A stretch of 64,000 nt of DNA from Prorocentrum cordatum (Eukaryota > Sar > Dinophyceae > Prorocentrales > Prorocentraceae): the NCBI GenBank assembly GCA_963575745.1, contig CAUYUJ010018493.1, positions 262,631 through 326,630 on the forward strand. Direction: 5' to 3'. The notes under the pieces are model-generated. The model was not told the origin of the DNA. It searched no databases and saw only the letters and a program-made list of their open reading frames with translations. The position numbers and the translations under genes are program-made. Positions 31,301-40,813 of the stretch are shown here, piece by piece (the stretch's first letter is position 1; each line of letters begins with the position of its first letter).

Positions 31301-33934
31301 CATGCACTGATCCAGCTTCGAGACCTGGGCCTCTGGCCTCTGGCACAGCACTCGCACACACTCGAGATGCCAGGAGCTGGCCGTGTCGGGATGTTCCAAG
31401 GCAAAGAACCGACCACAGGCGAGCTGATACTCTGCAACTCTCATGCACAACTGCATTGCGGCAAGTCCGAGCCGCTCCTCCTCCTTCTCTCGAAATGGAT
31501 CCATCCGCCCCCAGTTGGAGACTCGGGGCGCGCTGAACGCCTTACACATCGGAGTCATGAGGACGAAAAGTGGCTGATCCTCGCGAAGCTGGCGCCACAG
31601 ACGCGCTTCCCCATCGGGAGAAAGAAGATCAGTGCCCAAGACTAGATCCAGAGGCGCCGACGCGCTATGCCCACGGCGCTGCAACTCCGCTGAAACCTTA
31701 GACTGGCTGAATATCTCTAAAGCTAAGGCCCCTCCCCGCTGAGCCTCCCGCGCCTTCGCCATCTTCCTGCGGGCCCTTCGGCCCGACCTGAGCCCCTCAC
31801 CTCCTAAGGCGCGGGCCGCTGCCTCGCGTACTTGCCGGGGGGCCGACGGGGCCGCGGGAGCGACAGCTAAGCGACCGTCTAAGGCTGCCGCTGTGAACCG
31901 GTCCTCCTCTATCATGGTCACCTCCTCCACCTCCCTCGATCTTCTCGCCTCTTCCTCTCCTCCTCCAGGTGAGTCCTTTTCGCACCAGAAAGTCACCTGA
32001 AGCACAGACTTCAAAGTCGAGCCGAGTGCCCGGCATATCTCGGAGGCCCCTGAAGTGGCCCACAAACCGGTGTAAAGCACGGAATCTCCGAGACCCGTGA
32101 TCTCAAGCCATCTCGGGCCAGAGGGAAGAGACGAGTCCGGAGGCTCCTCACCGTTGGCAGCGAGCGCAAGGCCCGCGAAAAAGGCACTGCGCTCGGAAAC
32201 CGAGAGACGGACGGGGGTCCACTGCTGGCTCTCGCAAACCCTCCGAGGACTGAGAAGAGCGCCCGAGCTTTCTCCCCAAAATCCGAGTACCTCCCTGGGC
32301 GATCGACGATACCGAGAGCCCCTTCGGAATCGATTCAAATAAGTTCCCAGATCCTTGAGGAAGACGTCGCGGGGATCGCGACAGGAGAAGGTCCTACCAG
32401 CCAGCTCGGCCTGCCTCTCAGAAGAGACGTCGCTTAGACGCCGGATGCGCTCGCCTCCTCGGTCACCGCGGGCAAGAAGCCGCCCGGAGACCTGCCCGAG
32501 GAGATTGCCTGCATCATCGTCGCGATGCGAAGGAGGTCGTCGTTCTGGATCGTCGCAAGACGGGTCGCCAGCTCGGTCATCGTCGTCTCGGCCCAGGCCC
32601 TCTGGTCGGCAATCATGTTGCGAAGGTTCACGAACGTCAGCTCGTTGTCGCGGCGCTGCGACTCCAGCACGGTCGTCATGTCGAAGAGCGCTCTCTGCAT
32701 CTCCTGCACCGTCATCGGGCGGGTGCTCGCCGATCCCGACGTGGGCCCCGATGTCTTCGGCACCGCGCCAAGCTCCCGAGACACTGGAAGGGGCTTCACC
32801 GGGACGTAGCCCTCGGCGCACTTGACCATCGGGATCGGGTGCTGGTCGAACTGGTCCTTCTCCTTTCGGCCAGGCGCTGGTGGTGGAGTCGGAAGGGGCA
32901 GCACGGGCGACTCCTGCCAGGGGTCCGTCGCCTCGTCCCAGGCCCGCACCCTGGCCTTGCACTCGTCCTTGTACTTGGCCTTGATCTGCTTCTTCCTCTC
33001 GACCAGGGCCCTCTTCGCCCGGCGCGCCTCCTTTTCTTCGGTCGAAAACTTGGTGAAGTGGAGCTGCACCGAGCACGCCGTGCACTTCGAGTAGGTGCCG
33101 TGCTGGTTCTCCCCGTGCCAGTGGGCGTGCGGCGGGTGAGGGCAGTCCTCTGGGTCCTCGCGCTCCTTGATCATGTTCGGCATGAGGGTCGAAGCCAAGA
33201 CCGCCTGGGTGCACGCGTGCATGTGCCAGAAGATCCTGATCGTCATCCTGCGCCAGCGCTGCACGTCCGTCTTCAGAGTCATGTGGCCCTCCACGAACCA
33301 CTCCTGCTCCCGGTCGTCCAGCGCCTCGAGCTCCAGCATCGCCTGCAAGCCCTCGTCGAGCACCTGCTGCTCCGGCAGCTCCTCCCAATCGTCCATCTCG
33401 GTGTCCTTCGGGCCGTTCTCCAGGATACTCGAAGCACGAGTCCTCATCGCGCTCAGGTTGAAGCGAGTCCTCCGACTGGCCTGCACCCTCCTCGAAGGAT
33501 GCGGGGCCTTGCCTCGCGACTCCTTCTTGCTGACGCCGGGCCGCCCACTGCCGGATGACATCGTGAACGCTGCGGCCTCCTCCTGGGCTACTCGCGGTGG
33601 CTCGCCTCTCCTCAGAAGTTTGAGCAGAGAGCTCCGGAGTGGGGGGGTCGGGTCCACAACATCGCAACCCTCTCGGGCCCCCGCTCGGAGGAGAGGAGAG
33701 AGAAGGAGAGGGACTGACGCTGCTGCTGACTGGCGCGGGCCGACTCTCACCGGCCGATCCCTCCCCGCGGTCCTGGACCACGAACTGCTGGGCCGACATC
33801 CCCAGGGTGTCCTGGATCTCGCGGGCCAGCACGAACTGGGAGGCGGGGCGCTGCACCAGGTCGACCGAGCGGTGGCCGGACGGATGCGAGACCAAATCAA
33901 AAGCAACCGATCGGCCTCCCACCTTCACGCCCAT
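28337..33934 (-). CDS. Central polyprotein of the copia element: extra domain, integrase, start of RT
   Basis: 1865 codons. After about 700 residues of Pro/Arg/Gly-rich and coiled sequence comes an unusual segment (about residues 730-930) with LALEIF, LMTPMCKAFSAPR and FFALEHPD, resembling the fold motifs of cytosine methyltransferases. Integrase: the HHCC finger begins HVNLGHPSNEDF (about 1030) and ends CDQC; the catalytic Asp is in VVAIDLFYLD (about 1093), the second Asp in VCDGGGEFEG (about 1147), and the Glu in HQNGKCERHGG (about 1182), a D-34-E spacing. A Pro/Ser-rich linker leads to RT with KSRWCVHGHQDPD and motif A, TIADAKNAF. The frame breaks right after KNAF in a run of six T; one T fewer joins CQSQRLERPRG of the next frame. 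Function: DNA integration and start of reverse transcription. Confidence 0.92.
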   Translation of the reverse strand: MGVKVGGRSVAFDLVSHPSGHRSVDLVQRPASQFVLAREIQDTLGMSAQQFVVQDRGEGSAGESRPAPVSSSVSPSPSLSSPPSGGPRGLRCCGPDPPTPELSAQTSEERRATASSPGGGRSVHDVIRQWAARRQQEGVARQGPASFEEGAGQSEDSLQPERDEDSCFEYPGERPEGHRDGRLGGAAGAAGARRGLAGDAGARGAGRPGAGVVRGGPHDSEDGRAALAQDDDQDLLAHARVHPGGLGFDPHAEHDQGARGPRGLPSPAARPLARGEPARHLLEVHGVLGAAPLHQVFDRRKGGAPGEEGPGREEEADQGQVQGRVQGQGAGLGRGDGPLAGVARAAPSDSTTSAWPKGEGPVRPAPDPDGQVRRGLRPGEAPSSVSGAWRGAEDIGAHVGIGEHPPDDGAGDAESALRHDDRAGVAAPRQRADVREPSQHDCRPEGLGRDDDDRAGDPSCDDPERRPPSHRDDDAGNLLGQVSGRLLARGDRGGERIRRLSDVSSERQAELAGRTFSCRDPRDVFLKDLGTYLNRFRRGSRYRRSPREVLGFWGESSGALLSPRRVCESQQWTPVRLSVSERSAFFAGLALAANGEEPPDSSLPSGPRWLEITGLGDSVLYTGLWATSGASEICRALGSTLKSVLQVTFWCEKDSPGGGEEEARRSREVEEVTMIEEDRFTAAALDGRLAVAPAAPSAPRQVREAAARALGGEGLRSGRRARRKMAKAREAQRGGALALEIFSQSKVSAELQRRGHSASAPLDLVLGTDLLSPDGEARLWRQLREDQPLFVLMTPMCKAFSAPRVSNWGRMDPFREKEEERLGLAAMQLCMRVAEYQLACGRFFALEHPDTASSWHLECVRVLCQRPEAQVSKLDQCMYGLWTGELGPAKKPTRVMSNSSPLLAHCLRRCSHQHVHVPLSGGARTHAAENFPRELISSLLASGVEDGALAFHRRRSQVRQAGPATLFEQDEASEAESWSFPVEEADPAISDGDEASGGRSGPAEGLPRSQGPAKATSLDLALQKEVARLHVNLGHPSNEDFLRALRVAGARLEVLTWVKDEFKCDQCAPHTKAGWRRRAHLPHTYAFNKVVAIDLFYLDIEGKSTPVMNIIDHGTSFQQCALLSDDTAKSVWAAFLRWWVRPFGVPEVLVCDGGGEFEGIFARGCEHHGVMQHVIPASSPHQNGKCERHGGLVKEALSKAAQTINPKTREETDLLLCEVVASKNRGFHRGGFSPSQLVFGQNPRIPRSLLSDDPVDLIGSDDVSARAVDLDSAAGEFARQHRIREEARKALAGLDARSRLAEASRARPHQEREFRPGDWVYVFRRITASNRSHSFQRDRWTGPGVVIYQSAGAGGSKGGGTVWVAMRAKLLKCTAEQVRLATRSESMGAELLDSAAFDRLREDIRAPGKRSGAVDVTAEGPPPPEANDAPEAAPPEDPSARQQVPVIPNPPISQGPSRQVSQGTRVPSAPADSLVPAVGSVASEPGSDALPETRSEVRLSPGPEPQDKRPRLTPIEEYPDGPSVLQRVAAIQGPPSQPVAGSPGSALSPSAKGAASNPVPESVEPLPRPAPEAPALDVPMAREWPPLARVLGSGRDISAPRARPSSDARASPEAPAARSSGRSRPPGPRPSAGDFLAEFGEKAEEAGESKGAGGKDPEASGGGCDWDAPEEEQDSFLVQELLEWSAVRGAPDLVSFFLRDLGPFDELSYPTSASDKTPPKINPRGAEVRLKDLSPEDRARFSESDAKEWAAMLGTGAVRVLSPEESVSARRRFPDRILSSRMVRRLKPVEGVGSRPQPKSRWCVHGHQDPDSEILEVYAPTPQSESVLTCLQIAASFGWTLTIADAKNAFLPEPAFRAPPRNDFC

Positions 33935-35690
33935 CTGGTTCCGGGGGGGGATCGATAACCGAGCCGAGGCAAGTGAGAAACTTGGCGGGCAGCAGCGGCG
34001 GACAAGATCCTTCTAGAATCAAAAACTCGACGATGCCGCAGCCCCCCAACGTCACGGGCACCCAAGCCTTCCCGACCGGTACAGCTCGACCCCCGATCCC
34101 GGAGGCTGCGACGCCGACGACCGGCGTCCAGTCGAGGATGAGCCGGTAGCCTCGGAGCTTCAGGGCACCCTCCAGCTCCAACACCTCGGCCCGGCCGATC
34201 AGAGCCTGCGCGGCCGCGGTGTCCACCGGCGCGTGCGCGCCGAGGCTCCTGAGGGTCACGTCGGCGAACGTCGCGCGGACGAGGTCGACCATCCCCGAAA
34301 AGCCGTCCACATCTTCGTTCACGAAAAAGTAGGTGAAGCCAGTCGGCGCCTTGGCACCAGCAGCTCTCTCCTTGGCCAACCGATCCGCCTTGGACTGGAA
34401 TGGGTTCGTGCAGCTCTCGGCCCAGTGGCCTCGCTGCCCGCAATTCGCACACCGTGTCTTGCGGCGGAAATCCTTCTCTCCGATCTTCCGAAACCCTGGA
34501 CGAGCTGGCTTCGAGGACTTGCGGCGGTCGAAGAAGTCACGGTCCGTCTTCTTAGCCAACTTCAGCTTCCGAGATTCGGTCCAGGTACGTCGACGCTCCT
34601 TACCACATTTCTCCTCCACTACTGCAGCAAAAACCTCGGCAGCTTCATGTTCGTCCATGTCCTGCTCTTCCACGGCCGTCAGGAAAGCCAAAGCCTCGTC
34701 CTCTGGCAGCTCTATCTCGTCGTCGTCGTCCTCGTAGTAGGTCTCCGGAGGCGGCGGGCACTCCGATGATGAGGATCCCTCGTGCAAGAAACTCTTGGGG
34801 ACGGGCGCCGGATTGGCTGGAAGGACCCGCTTCTCCTGCACATCAAGAAGCAACAGAGCTGACCGAATGGATGCTGCATCCTTCTGACCACCCGCCAGCG
34901 TACGCAGGTTGATCTTGTTCTGTGCCGATAGATTCGCTCCTTCTTCCAAGTAGCGTGCCAACACGTTGTCGGGGAGCACCAGCCCTCGAGCAGCTGCATC
35001 TGCCAGTTGAGCATCACGTCGAAGTACGAAATCGGTGATGCTCTCATTGCGTTGGATCATGTAATCGAACAGCGCATGGCTATGACTAAGACGATCTCTG
35101 TCGCCGGGCCGCTCTCCGTTGAGAACGCTCAGATGGTCCAAGTACGTGTCTACGCCATTCTCGAGCTCCAGGGCCTGTCGCACTGGCTTGAACTTCAGTT
35201 GGAGCTCCACAGGCAGGGATTCCACCAGCCTGGACGCCTGGGTCTCTGGCTGATGGCCGGTCCTCGTGGACCACGCCCGCACACTGCTGCTATACAGCTC
35301 TAAGTGTTCTAATCCGAGCCAGCTTGGAGGAGGCCCGAAGTCACGGCTGCGCCCTGGGCGGCCCCAGGTCGTGCTCTTCCAATCCTGGGCGTCGTACTCG
35401 TCCTGGTCGCCGTCACCGTCGCCTCCGGCAGCCGTCCACGGTGTCCACGAGTACCACCAGCCCGAGCCCCAGCTCCAGCTGTTCCACGCACTCTGACCCC
35501 AACCCAGGTCTGACCCCGTTGCCTGAATGCCAACAGAGCGCGCTTCATCACTACCTATCTCGTCGAAACCGTGGTCATCACCATCCGCCGGCATGCCGGC
35601 GTCGAGAGGGCTCGAGCTCTTCCTGTTTGCGCCGAGGGTCCAGCACCTGCCACTTCTCTGCACGTCGGCTCCTCCCACGATCTGCCTCAC
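33897..35690 (-). CDS. Gag-protease polyprotein segment of the copia element
   Basis: 597 codons from ATG 35690. Residues 1-110 are acidic and Trp/Gly rich. The gag core follows (WLGLEHLELYSSSVRAWS, LVESLPVELQLKFKPVRQAL, RRDAQLADAAARGLVLPDN). A CCHC zinc knuckle, CANCGQRGHWAESC, lies at about residues 414-427 and would bind the element RNA. A protease-like motif, APVDTAAAQALIG, lies near 485-497; the active triplet is D-T-A where D-(S/T)-G is usual. The frame ends about 30 codons after IDPPPEP, just past a run of eight C. One C fewer would continue straight into the next frame at RNQMGVKVGG, so the split is a homopolymer difference or a frameshift site. It overlaps the next frame by 38 bases. 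Confidence 0.9.
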   Translation of the reverse strand: MRQIVGGADVQRSGRCWTLGANRKSSSPLDAGMPADGDDHGFDEIGSDEARSVGIQATGSDLGWGQSAWNSWSWGSGWWYSWTPWTAAGGDGDGDQDEYDAQDWKSTTWGRPGRSRDFGPPPSWLGLEHLELYSSSVRAWSTRTGHQPETQASRLVESLPVELQLKFKPVRQALELENGVDTYLDHLSVLNGERPGDRDRLSHSHALFDYMIQRNESITDFVLRRDAQLADAAARGLVLPDNVLARYLEEGANLSAQNKINLRTLAGGQKDAASIRSALLLLDVQEKRVLPANPAPVPKSFLHEGSSSSECPPPPETYYEDDDDEIELPEDEALAFLTAVEEQDMDEHEAAEVFAAVVEEKCGKERRRTWTESRKLKLAKKTDRDFFDRRKSSKPARPGFRKIGEKDFRRKTRCANCGQRGHWAESCTNPFQSKADRLAKERAAGAKAPTGFTYFFVNEDVDGFSGMVDLVRATFADVTLRSLGAHAPVDTAAAQALIGRAEVLELEGALKLRGYRLILDWTPVVGVAASGIGGRAVPVGKAWVPVTLGGCGIVEFLILEGSCPPLLPAKFLTCLGSVIDPPPEPDGREGGRPIGCF

Positions 35691-35712
35691 AACCGCGGGC
35701 TCCGCTTACCAC

Positions 35713-35920
35713 TGTCACAGGGCTCGGGGGGCTCGGAATGTAAAGGAGTAAGTGGGGAGGGCGAACGTACCTTTCTGTGCTCAGTCTGGAAACCTCAGCG
35801 ACTCCAAGGTGAGTCGCTCCCTAAGCCTAAAAGGCTGTGCACAACTGCAGAACACAAAGAGAGGGGGAGAGGGAGGGAGAACAATAACCCGGGACCAGGG
35901 CGAGCCGGGTTACGATGACA
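35713..35920 (-). repeat. 5' LTR of the copia element
   Basis: 208 bases, identical to the other LTR except one base (T here, G there, on the + strand near 35886). It contains the hairpin GCGACTC-CAAGGT-GAGTCGC. It should carry the promoter for the minus-strand transcript, but I see no clear TATA or TTTT box. Confidence 0.95.
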
Positions 35921-35924
35921 CTCC

Positions 35925-36152
35925 TTCCTCCTCCTCCTCCTCCTCCTCCGCCCTCTTTCTCCACCTCCTCCTCCTCCTCCTCCTCCTCCTCATCCATCTC
36001 CTCCTCCTCCTCCCCCTCATCCAACTCCCCCTCATCCAACTCCCCCCCCGCCCTCTTTCTCCGCCTCCTCCTTCCTCCTCTTCCTCCGCCCTCTCCCCCT
36101 CCTCCTCCTCCTCCTCCTCCTCCTCCTCCTCCTCCTCCTCCTCCTCCTCCTC

Positions 36153-36183
<31 letters not shown>

Positions 36184-36300
36184 TCTTCCTCCTCATTCCT
36201 CCTCCTCTCCTCTCCTCATTCCTCCTCCGCCCTCTTTCTCCACCTCCTCCTTCCCCCTCCCCATCCTCCTCCTCCTCCTCCTCCTCCTCCTGGGAGGAGG
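35925..36300 (+). repeat. TCC microsatellite, ~375 bp
   Basis: Long TCC/CTC array adjoining the right LTR. A shorter TCC tract abuts the left LTR (26470-26509), so the element split a TCC-rich site. Confidence 0.9.
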
Positions 36301-36361
36301 GGGAGGAGGAGTCCGGACGTGTGCCCCCGCCCACCGATCTGTGCGCGCCGCTCGGGCCAAA

Positions 36362-36562
36362 CCTCGGGGGCGCGCAAAAACGGACTAACGATCCATTGAT
36401 TTGGCGCGCGGTCGCCAAATCCATGGATCTGGGGAGGTGCACTCCCCAAAATGCGGCCGGTGCCGCCTCGCTCGGCGGCGGAAATCTGCGATTAGCCATG
36501 GAAACGGGACCCGTCGCTAATCCGCGCCCCCCCTTGATCCATGTTTGTGATCGCCTCAAAAG
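36362..36562 (+). repeat. Dispersed repeat B (three hairpins), copy 2
   Basis: Same order as copy 1. Hairpin 1: GATTTGGCG / CGCCAAATC (36398-36421), extended by GATCCAT / ATGGATC outside one mismatch. Hairpin 2: TGGGGAG / CTCCCCA (36430-36448), loop GTGCA; its outer pair is T-A where copy 1 has G-C. Hairpin 3: GCCGCC / GGCGGC (36462-36479), identical. Same orientation as copy 1, on the other side of the copia element. Confidence 0.85.
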
Positions 36563-36839
36563 TGACGGCGATAAGCGTGAACGTCAGCATCTATTTTCGA
36601 GGGTCCGCGCAGCACTGGGCCCCCCTCGCTGGCGAGCGGAACGTGCCAGCGGCGGCGCTGGAGCCGGCGCCACGGGGGGCCCAACGCCGACCAACAAGCA
36701 TTCGCACGGACCTGCGACAATTCATTCCCAAAATTCCGTTGATGGGTTCCCGTCTTGAATCGAACACTCTGTGGTCGCGTCTTCCTTCGTCCGCCCCCCT
36801 CCCGCCTCCCTCCTTCCCCATCTATATCTCTTTTCCTCT

Positions 36840-36862
36840 CTCTCTCTCTCTCTGTCCCTCTC
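36840..36862 (+). repeat. CT dinucleotide tract
   Basis: TCTCTCTCT run; a second one lies inside the satellite at 37613-37634. Confidence 0.8.
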
Positions 36863-36889
36863 TCTCCTCTTGTATCGTACCACTGTAGC

Positions 36890-39722
36890 ACGTGTCTCCG
36901 ACTTCGCCATCCCTGGGGGGGGGTGCGACCTGCGCAACTGTCGCCACGTTCAAGGGCTGCTGGGGGGGGGGGGCAGCACAGTGTCGCCATACCCTGACTC
37001 ACGCTCGACCTCGCCATCCCTGCGGGGCTGCGATGTGCGAAACGGTCGCCACTTTCGGCGGCTGCTGAGGTGGCCAGAACAATGCCGCCATACCCACACT
37101 CAGATTACACCTCGCCATCCCCGGGGGGCCGAGATTTACAATCTTGCCGCCACGTTCGCGGGTAACTGGGCCGGATAGCACAGTGCCGCCATACCCAGAC
37201 TCAGACTCGACCTCGCCATCTCTGCGGGGCTGCGACTTGCGAAACTGTCGCCACTTTCGAAGGCTGTTCGGGGGGGGCACCACAATGTCGCCATACCCAG
37301 ACTCAGACTCGACCTCGCCATCCCGAAGGGGCTGCGATCTGCGAAACTGTTGCCACTTTCGAGGGCTGCTGGGGGGCCAGCGCAGTGCCGACCAACCCAT
37401 AGTCAGACCAGGCCTCGCCATCTCTGCGGGGCTGCGACTTGCGAAACTGTCGCCACTTTCGAAGACTGCGGGGGTGCCAGAGCAATGCCGCCATATCCAG
37501 ATCCAGACTCGACCTCACCATCCCGCGGGATGCTGCCATCTGCGAAACTGTCGCCACGTTCGGGGGCTGCTGGGGGGGCACAACCATGCCCAGATTCAGA
37601 TTCGACCTCGCGCTCTCTCTCTCTCTCTCTCTCTGCAAGGCTGCGATCTGTCCACTTTGGGGGGGGGCAGCACAGTGGCGTCGCACACGGATTCGAATTA
37701 GACGTATTCATCCCTGGGGGCGGGTGGGTCTGCAGAACTGTAGCCACGTTCGAAGGGTGCTGAAGTGGCCAGCGCAATGTCGCCATACGCGGACTCAGAT
37801 TATAATTCGCCATCCCGCGGAATGCTGCGATCTGCGAAGCTGTCGTTGGTGTCGGGGGCTGCTGGTGGGGAGCGCATTGTCGCCGCGCGCGGAATCAAAA
37901 TTCGACCTCGCTATTCCTGCGGGACTGCGGATTGCCAAACTGTCGTCACTTTCGAGGGCAGCTGATGGGGGCCAGCGCAGTGACGCCTCGCGCGCATTCA
38001 GATTACACCTTGCCATCCATGGGGGCTGCCATATGCGACGCTGTCGCCACTTTCGAAGGATGTTGGAGAGGCCAGCGCAACTTCGCCATACGCGCGCTCA
38101 AATCAAGCCTCGCCATCGCTGGGGGGTGCTGCGATCCGGGATACTGCCGCAACTGTCGAGGGCTGCTGGGGGCTGGGGCGGGGGGAAGCGCAGTGGCGCC
38201 ATGCGCGGACCCAGAGTAAACATCGCCCTTCCTGGAAGGCTGCGGTCTGCGAAGCTGCCACCATGTTTGAAATCTTGGGGTGGGGGCAAAGTGACGCCGT
38301 GCGCGGACCCAGATTCGACCTCGCTTTCCCTCGGGAGCTGCGGACTCAGGTTTGATCTGGCCATCCCTGGGGGCATGCGCTCTGCGAAACTGTCCCTACG
38401 TTCAAGGGCTGCGGGGGAGGGTCGGCGCAATGGGGCCGTGCGCGGGTTCAAGCTAGAACCCGCCATCCGTTGGGGGGGGGCTTCGATCTGCAAAACTGCC
38501 GCCACTCTCGAAGGCTGCTGGGGGGGGGGGGGGGCAGCGCAAAGCGTCGCCATACCCAGACTCAGACTACACCTCGCCATCCCTGGGGTCCACGTTTTTG
38601 TGGGGTGATGGGGGCGGCAGCGCAGCGTCGCCATACCCAGACTCAGACTCGACCTCGCCATCCCTGCGGGGCTGCGATCTGCGAATCGGTCGCCAATCTT
38701 GTGGGGTGATGGGGACGGCAGCACAGCGTCGCCATACCCGGACTCAGACTAGACCTCGCCATCTCTAGGGGGCTGCGGTCTGCGAAACTGTCGCCACTAT
38801 CGAAGACTGCTGGGGGGCAACACAATGTCGCCCAAACCCGGCCTCAGACTAGGCCTCCCCATCCCGAAGGGGCTGCGAAATGCGAAACTGTTGCCACTTT
38901 CGAATGCTGCTGGGGGGGGGCAGCACAGTGTCCCCATGCGCGGATTCCGATTCGACCTCACCATCCCTGTTGGGCTGCCGTATGCGAATCGGTCGCCATT
39001 TTCGTGGGGCGCAGTGGGGGCAGCCCAGTCTCGCCATACCCAGACCCAAATTACACCTCGCCGTCCCTGCGAGGCTGCTGGGGGGCCAACACGATGTCGC
39101 CATATCCAGACTCAGACACGGCTTCGCCATCTCTGGGGGACAGAAGCGTGCAAAACGGTTGCCACGTTCGGGGGCTGCCTGGGGGGCCAACGCAGCGTCG
39201 CCATACTCAGATCCAGACTCGACCTCGCCATCCCTGGTGGGCTGCGATCTGCGAAACTGCCACCGCGTTCGAGGGTTGCTTGGGGGCTGGGGGGGGGGGC
39301 AGCACAATGACGTCCTACGCGGGTTTAGGTTGAACCTCGCCGTCCCTGGGGGGTCTGCGATCTGCAATACCGTCACCACTTTCGAGGGTTGCTTGGGGCG
39401 TCCTGCGCATATTCAGACTAGGTCTGGCCATCACTGGGGGGCTGCGATCTGCGAAACTGTCGCCGTGTTCGAGGGCTGATGGAGGGTCCAGCGGAGTGTC
39501 GTCGTACGCAGATTCAGGTTGGACTCGCCAGCCCTGCCTGGATGGCTGCGATCTGCGAAACCGTTGCCATTTTCGAAGGCTGCTCGGGAGCCCAGCGGAG
39601 AGGCGTCCTACGCAGATCCAGAATCGACCTCGCCATCCCTTTGGGGGGCTGCCATCTGCGAAACCGTCCCTGCTTTCGAGGGCTGCTGGGGGGTCCAGAA
39701 TAGCGACGTCCTAGGCTGACTC
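36890..39722 (+). repeat. ~100-bp satellite, about 28 units
   Basis: The unit carries GTCGCCATACCCAGACTCAG, ACTCGACCTCGCCATCCC, GGGGCTGCGATCTGCGAAAC, TGTCGCCACTTTCGAAGG and a GCTGCTGGGGGG run of variable length. CTCGCCATC anchors recur near 37010, 37110, 37210, 37312, 37415, 37515 and onward at about 100-base steps to 39640. Divergence between units is moderate and the G-run varies most. Because the period is near 100, frames rotate and the open frames on both strands are artefacts. Confidence 0.92.
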
Positions 39723-40584
39723 AGATTAGACTTCGCGGCGCGCATGCGCGCCTTTACATCCCGCATTGGAAAATGCAGTAAAAAGGCCCTGCAGCTGGCG
39801 AAACAGCTCGGTCTCGCGCATCTCTTGCACTGACTATAAGTGATTGCTGGCGTGCCTCGAATCATAATGTCTTTCCTTGTTATGCTTTTCTTTCGTTGTC
39901 ATATCCGTCCTTCCTGTAACTATGTCTTCTTGCTGCTGCGCCGCTGATGCTTCAAGATCGTTGTCCGTACTCCCCTCTTACTCTTCGACCCGTCGTTCCC
40001 TTCGGGCCAAGGGAATAGCTGCTCATCCCAATCGAACCTCTGTCTATCGATCGGTGTCCTGCGAGCCGCGCAGCTCACGAGCCTCCCAGTAAACGCTCTA
40101 AGAACATACTCTCATTGCCACGCTACCACCCCCCACGCGATCTGCCCAGCTATTTTGGCCACGCGTTGCGCAAGGGTTGGGTGCGTCGCCAGGGTGAACT
40201 CCAACTATGTAGTTGCATGCGTTCTTGTACAGTGCGGGCGCAACCGCAAGAACCCCTCGCAAGAAACCCAACCCTGAAAACCCGCGCGCGAAGTGCACCG
40301 GAGGGGAAAACTGGATCACCCTGAACGCAGCCGCTCCTCCAACGGCTGCGGGAAGTCACAGCGCAGCGCGCGGAGCAAAGAAACCCAGGATACCCTGATG
40401 AAAAACATACAGTTCCTTGATGCGCGCCCCCACTGCACTCTGGGCTTCGACACGTGGCCGAAGGGTGGGGAAAGGGGCCCGGGCCTGGGCCGGTGCTTCG
40501 CCGATCTGCTTCTGCCAGTCGCGCAAGCGGAGTGCGGGGTGGAGGCCCTGACCAGTCGACCTTCGTCCTCGTCCTCCTCCTCAT
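39723..40584. other. Unique-looking stretch, no assigned gene
   Basis: Begins with a perfect 16-base palindrome GGCGCGCATGCGCGCC (39737-39752). A small + strand frame (39922-40092, MSSCCCAADASRSLSVLPSY...) has ordinary composition but no support as a gene. Confidence 0.4.
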
Positions 40585-40772
40585 CCTTCCCAGACGACAA
40601 ACGACGACGAGCGACGACGACGACGACGGGGGACAACGACGACGGACGACTACGGATCGACGACGACGATCGACCGGCGACGGATGACGACGACGGACGA
40701 CACTGACGACGGATGACGACGACATTTCGACGACGACGACGACGACAGATGACGACGACAGACGATGGACGA

Positions 40773-40813
<41 letters not shown>

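Larger units (their letters stand above)
26510..35920 (-). mobile_element. Ty1/copia LTR retrotransposon, nearly intact, 9.4 kb
   Basis: Two direct LTRs of 208 bases (26510-26717 and 35713-35920) differ at one position. Each begins TGTCA and ends TGACA. Coding runs on the minus strand: gag and protease-like, integrase, reverse transcriptase, then RNase H. The order integrase before RT defines Ty1/copia. The element sits in a TCC microsatellite; CTCC flanks both ends (26506-26509 and 35921-35924), consistent with a short target duplication, though the low-complexity site makes this weak. LTR identity implies recent insertion. Two single-base homopolymer differences split the polyprotein into three frames. 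A candidate primer-binding site follows the 5' LTR (TGGTAAGCGGAGCC on the minus strand), similar in outline to initiator-tRNA-type sites. Confidence 0.95.

Noticed and set aside
28539-34016. Many + strand open frames of 80-300 codons inside the copia element
   Set aside because: All are antisense shadows of the polyprotein; none has motifs or independent composition.
36999-39500. Open frames of up to 389 codons in the 100-bp satellite
   Set aside because: The unit length is about 100 bases, so frames rotate and the predicted proteins repeat with shifts; no start or splice signals.
40144-40165. CAGCTATTTTGGCCACG, leader-like
   Set aside because: Core match is short and interrupted, with no gene-like sequence following.
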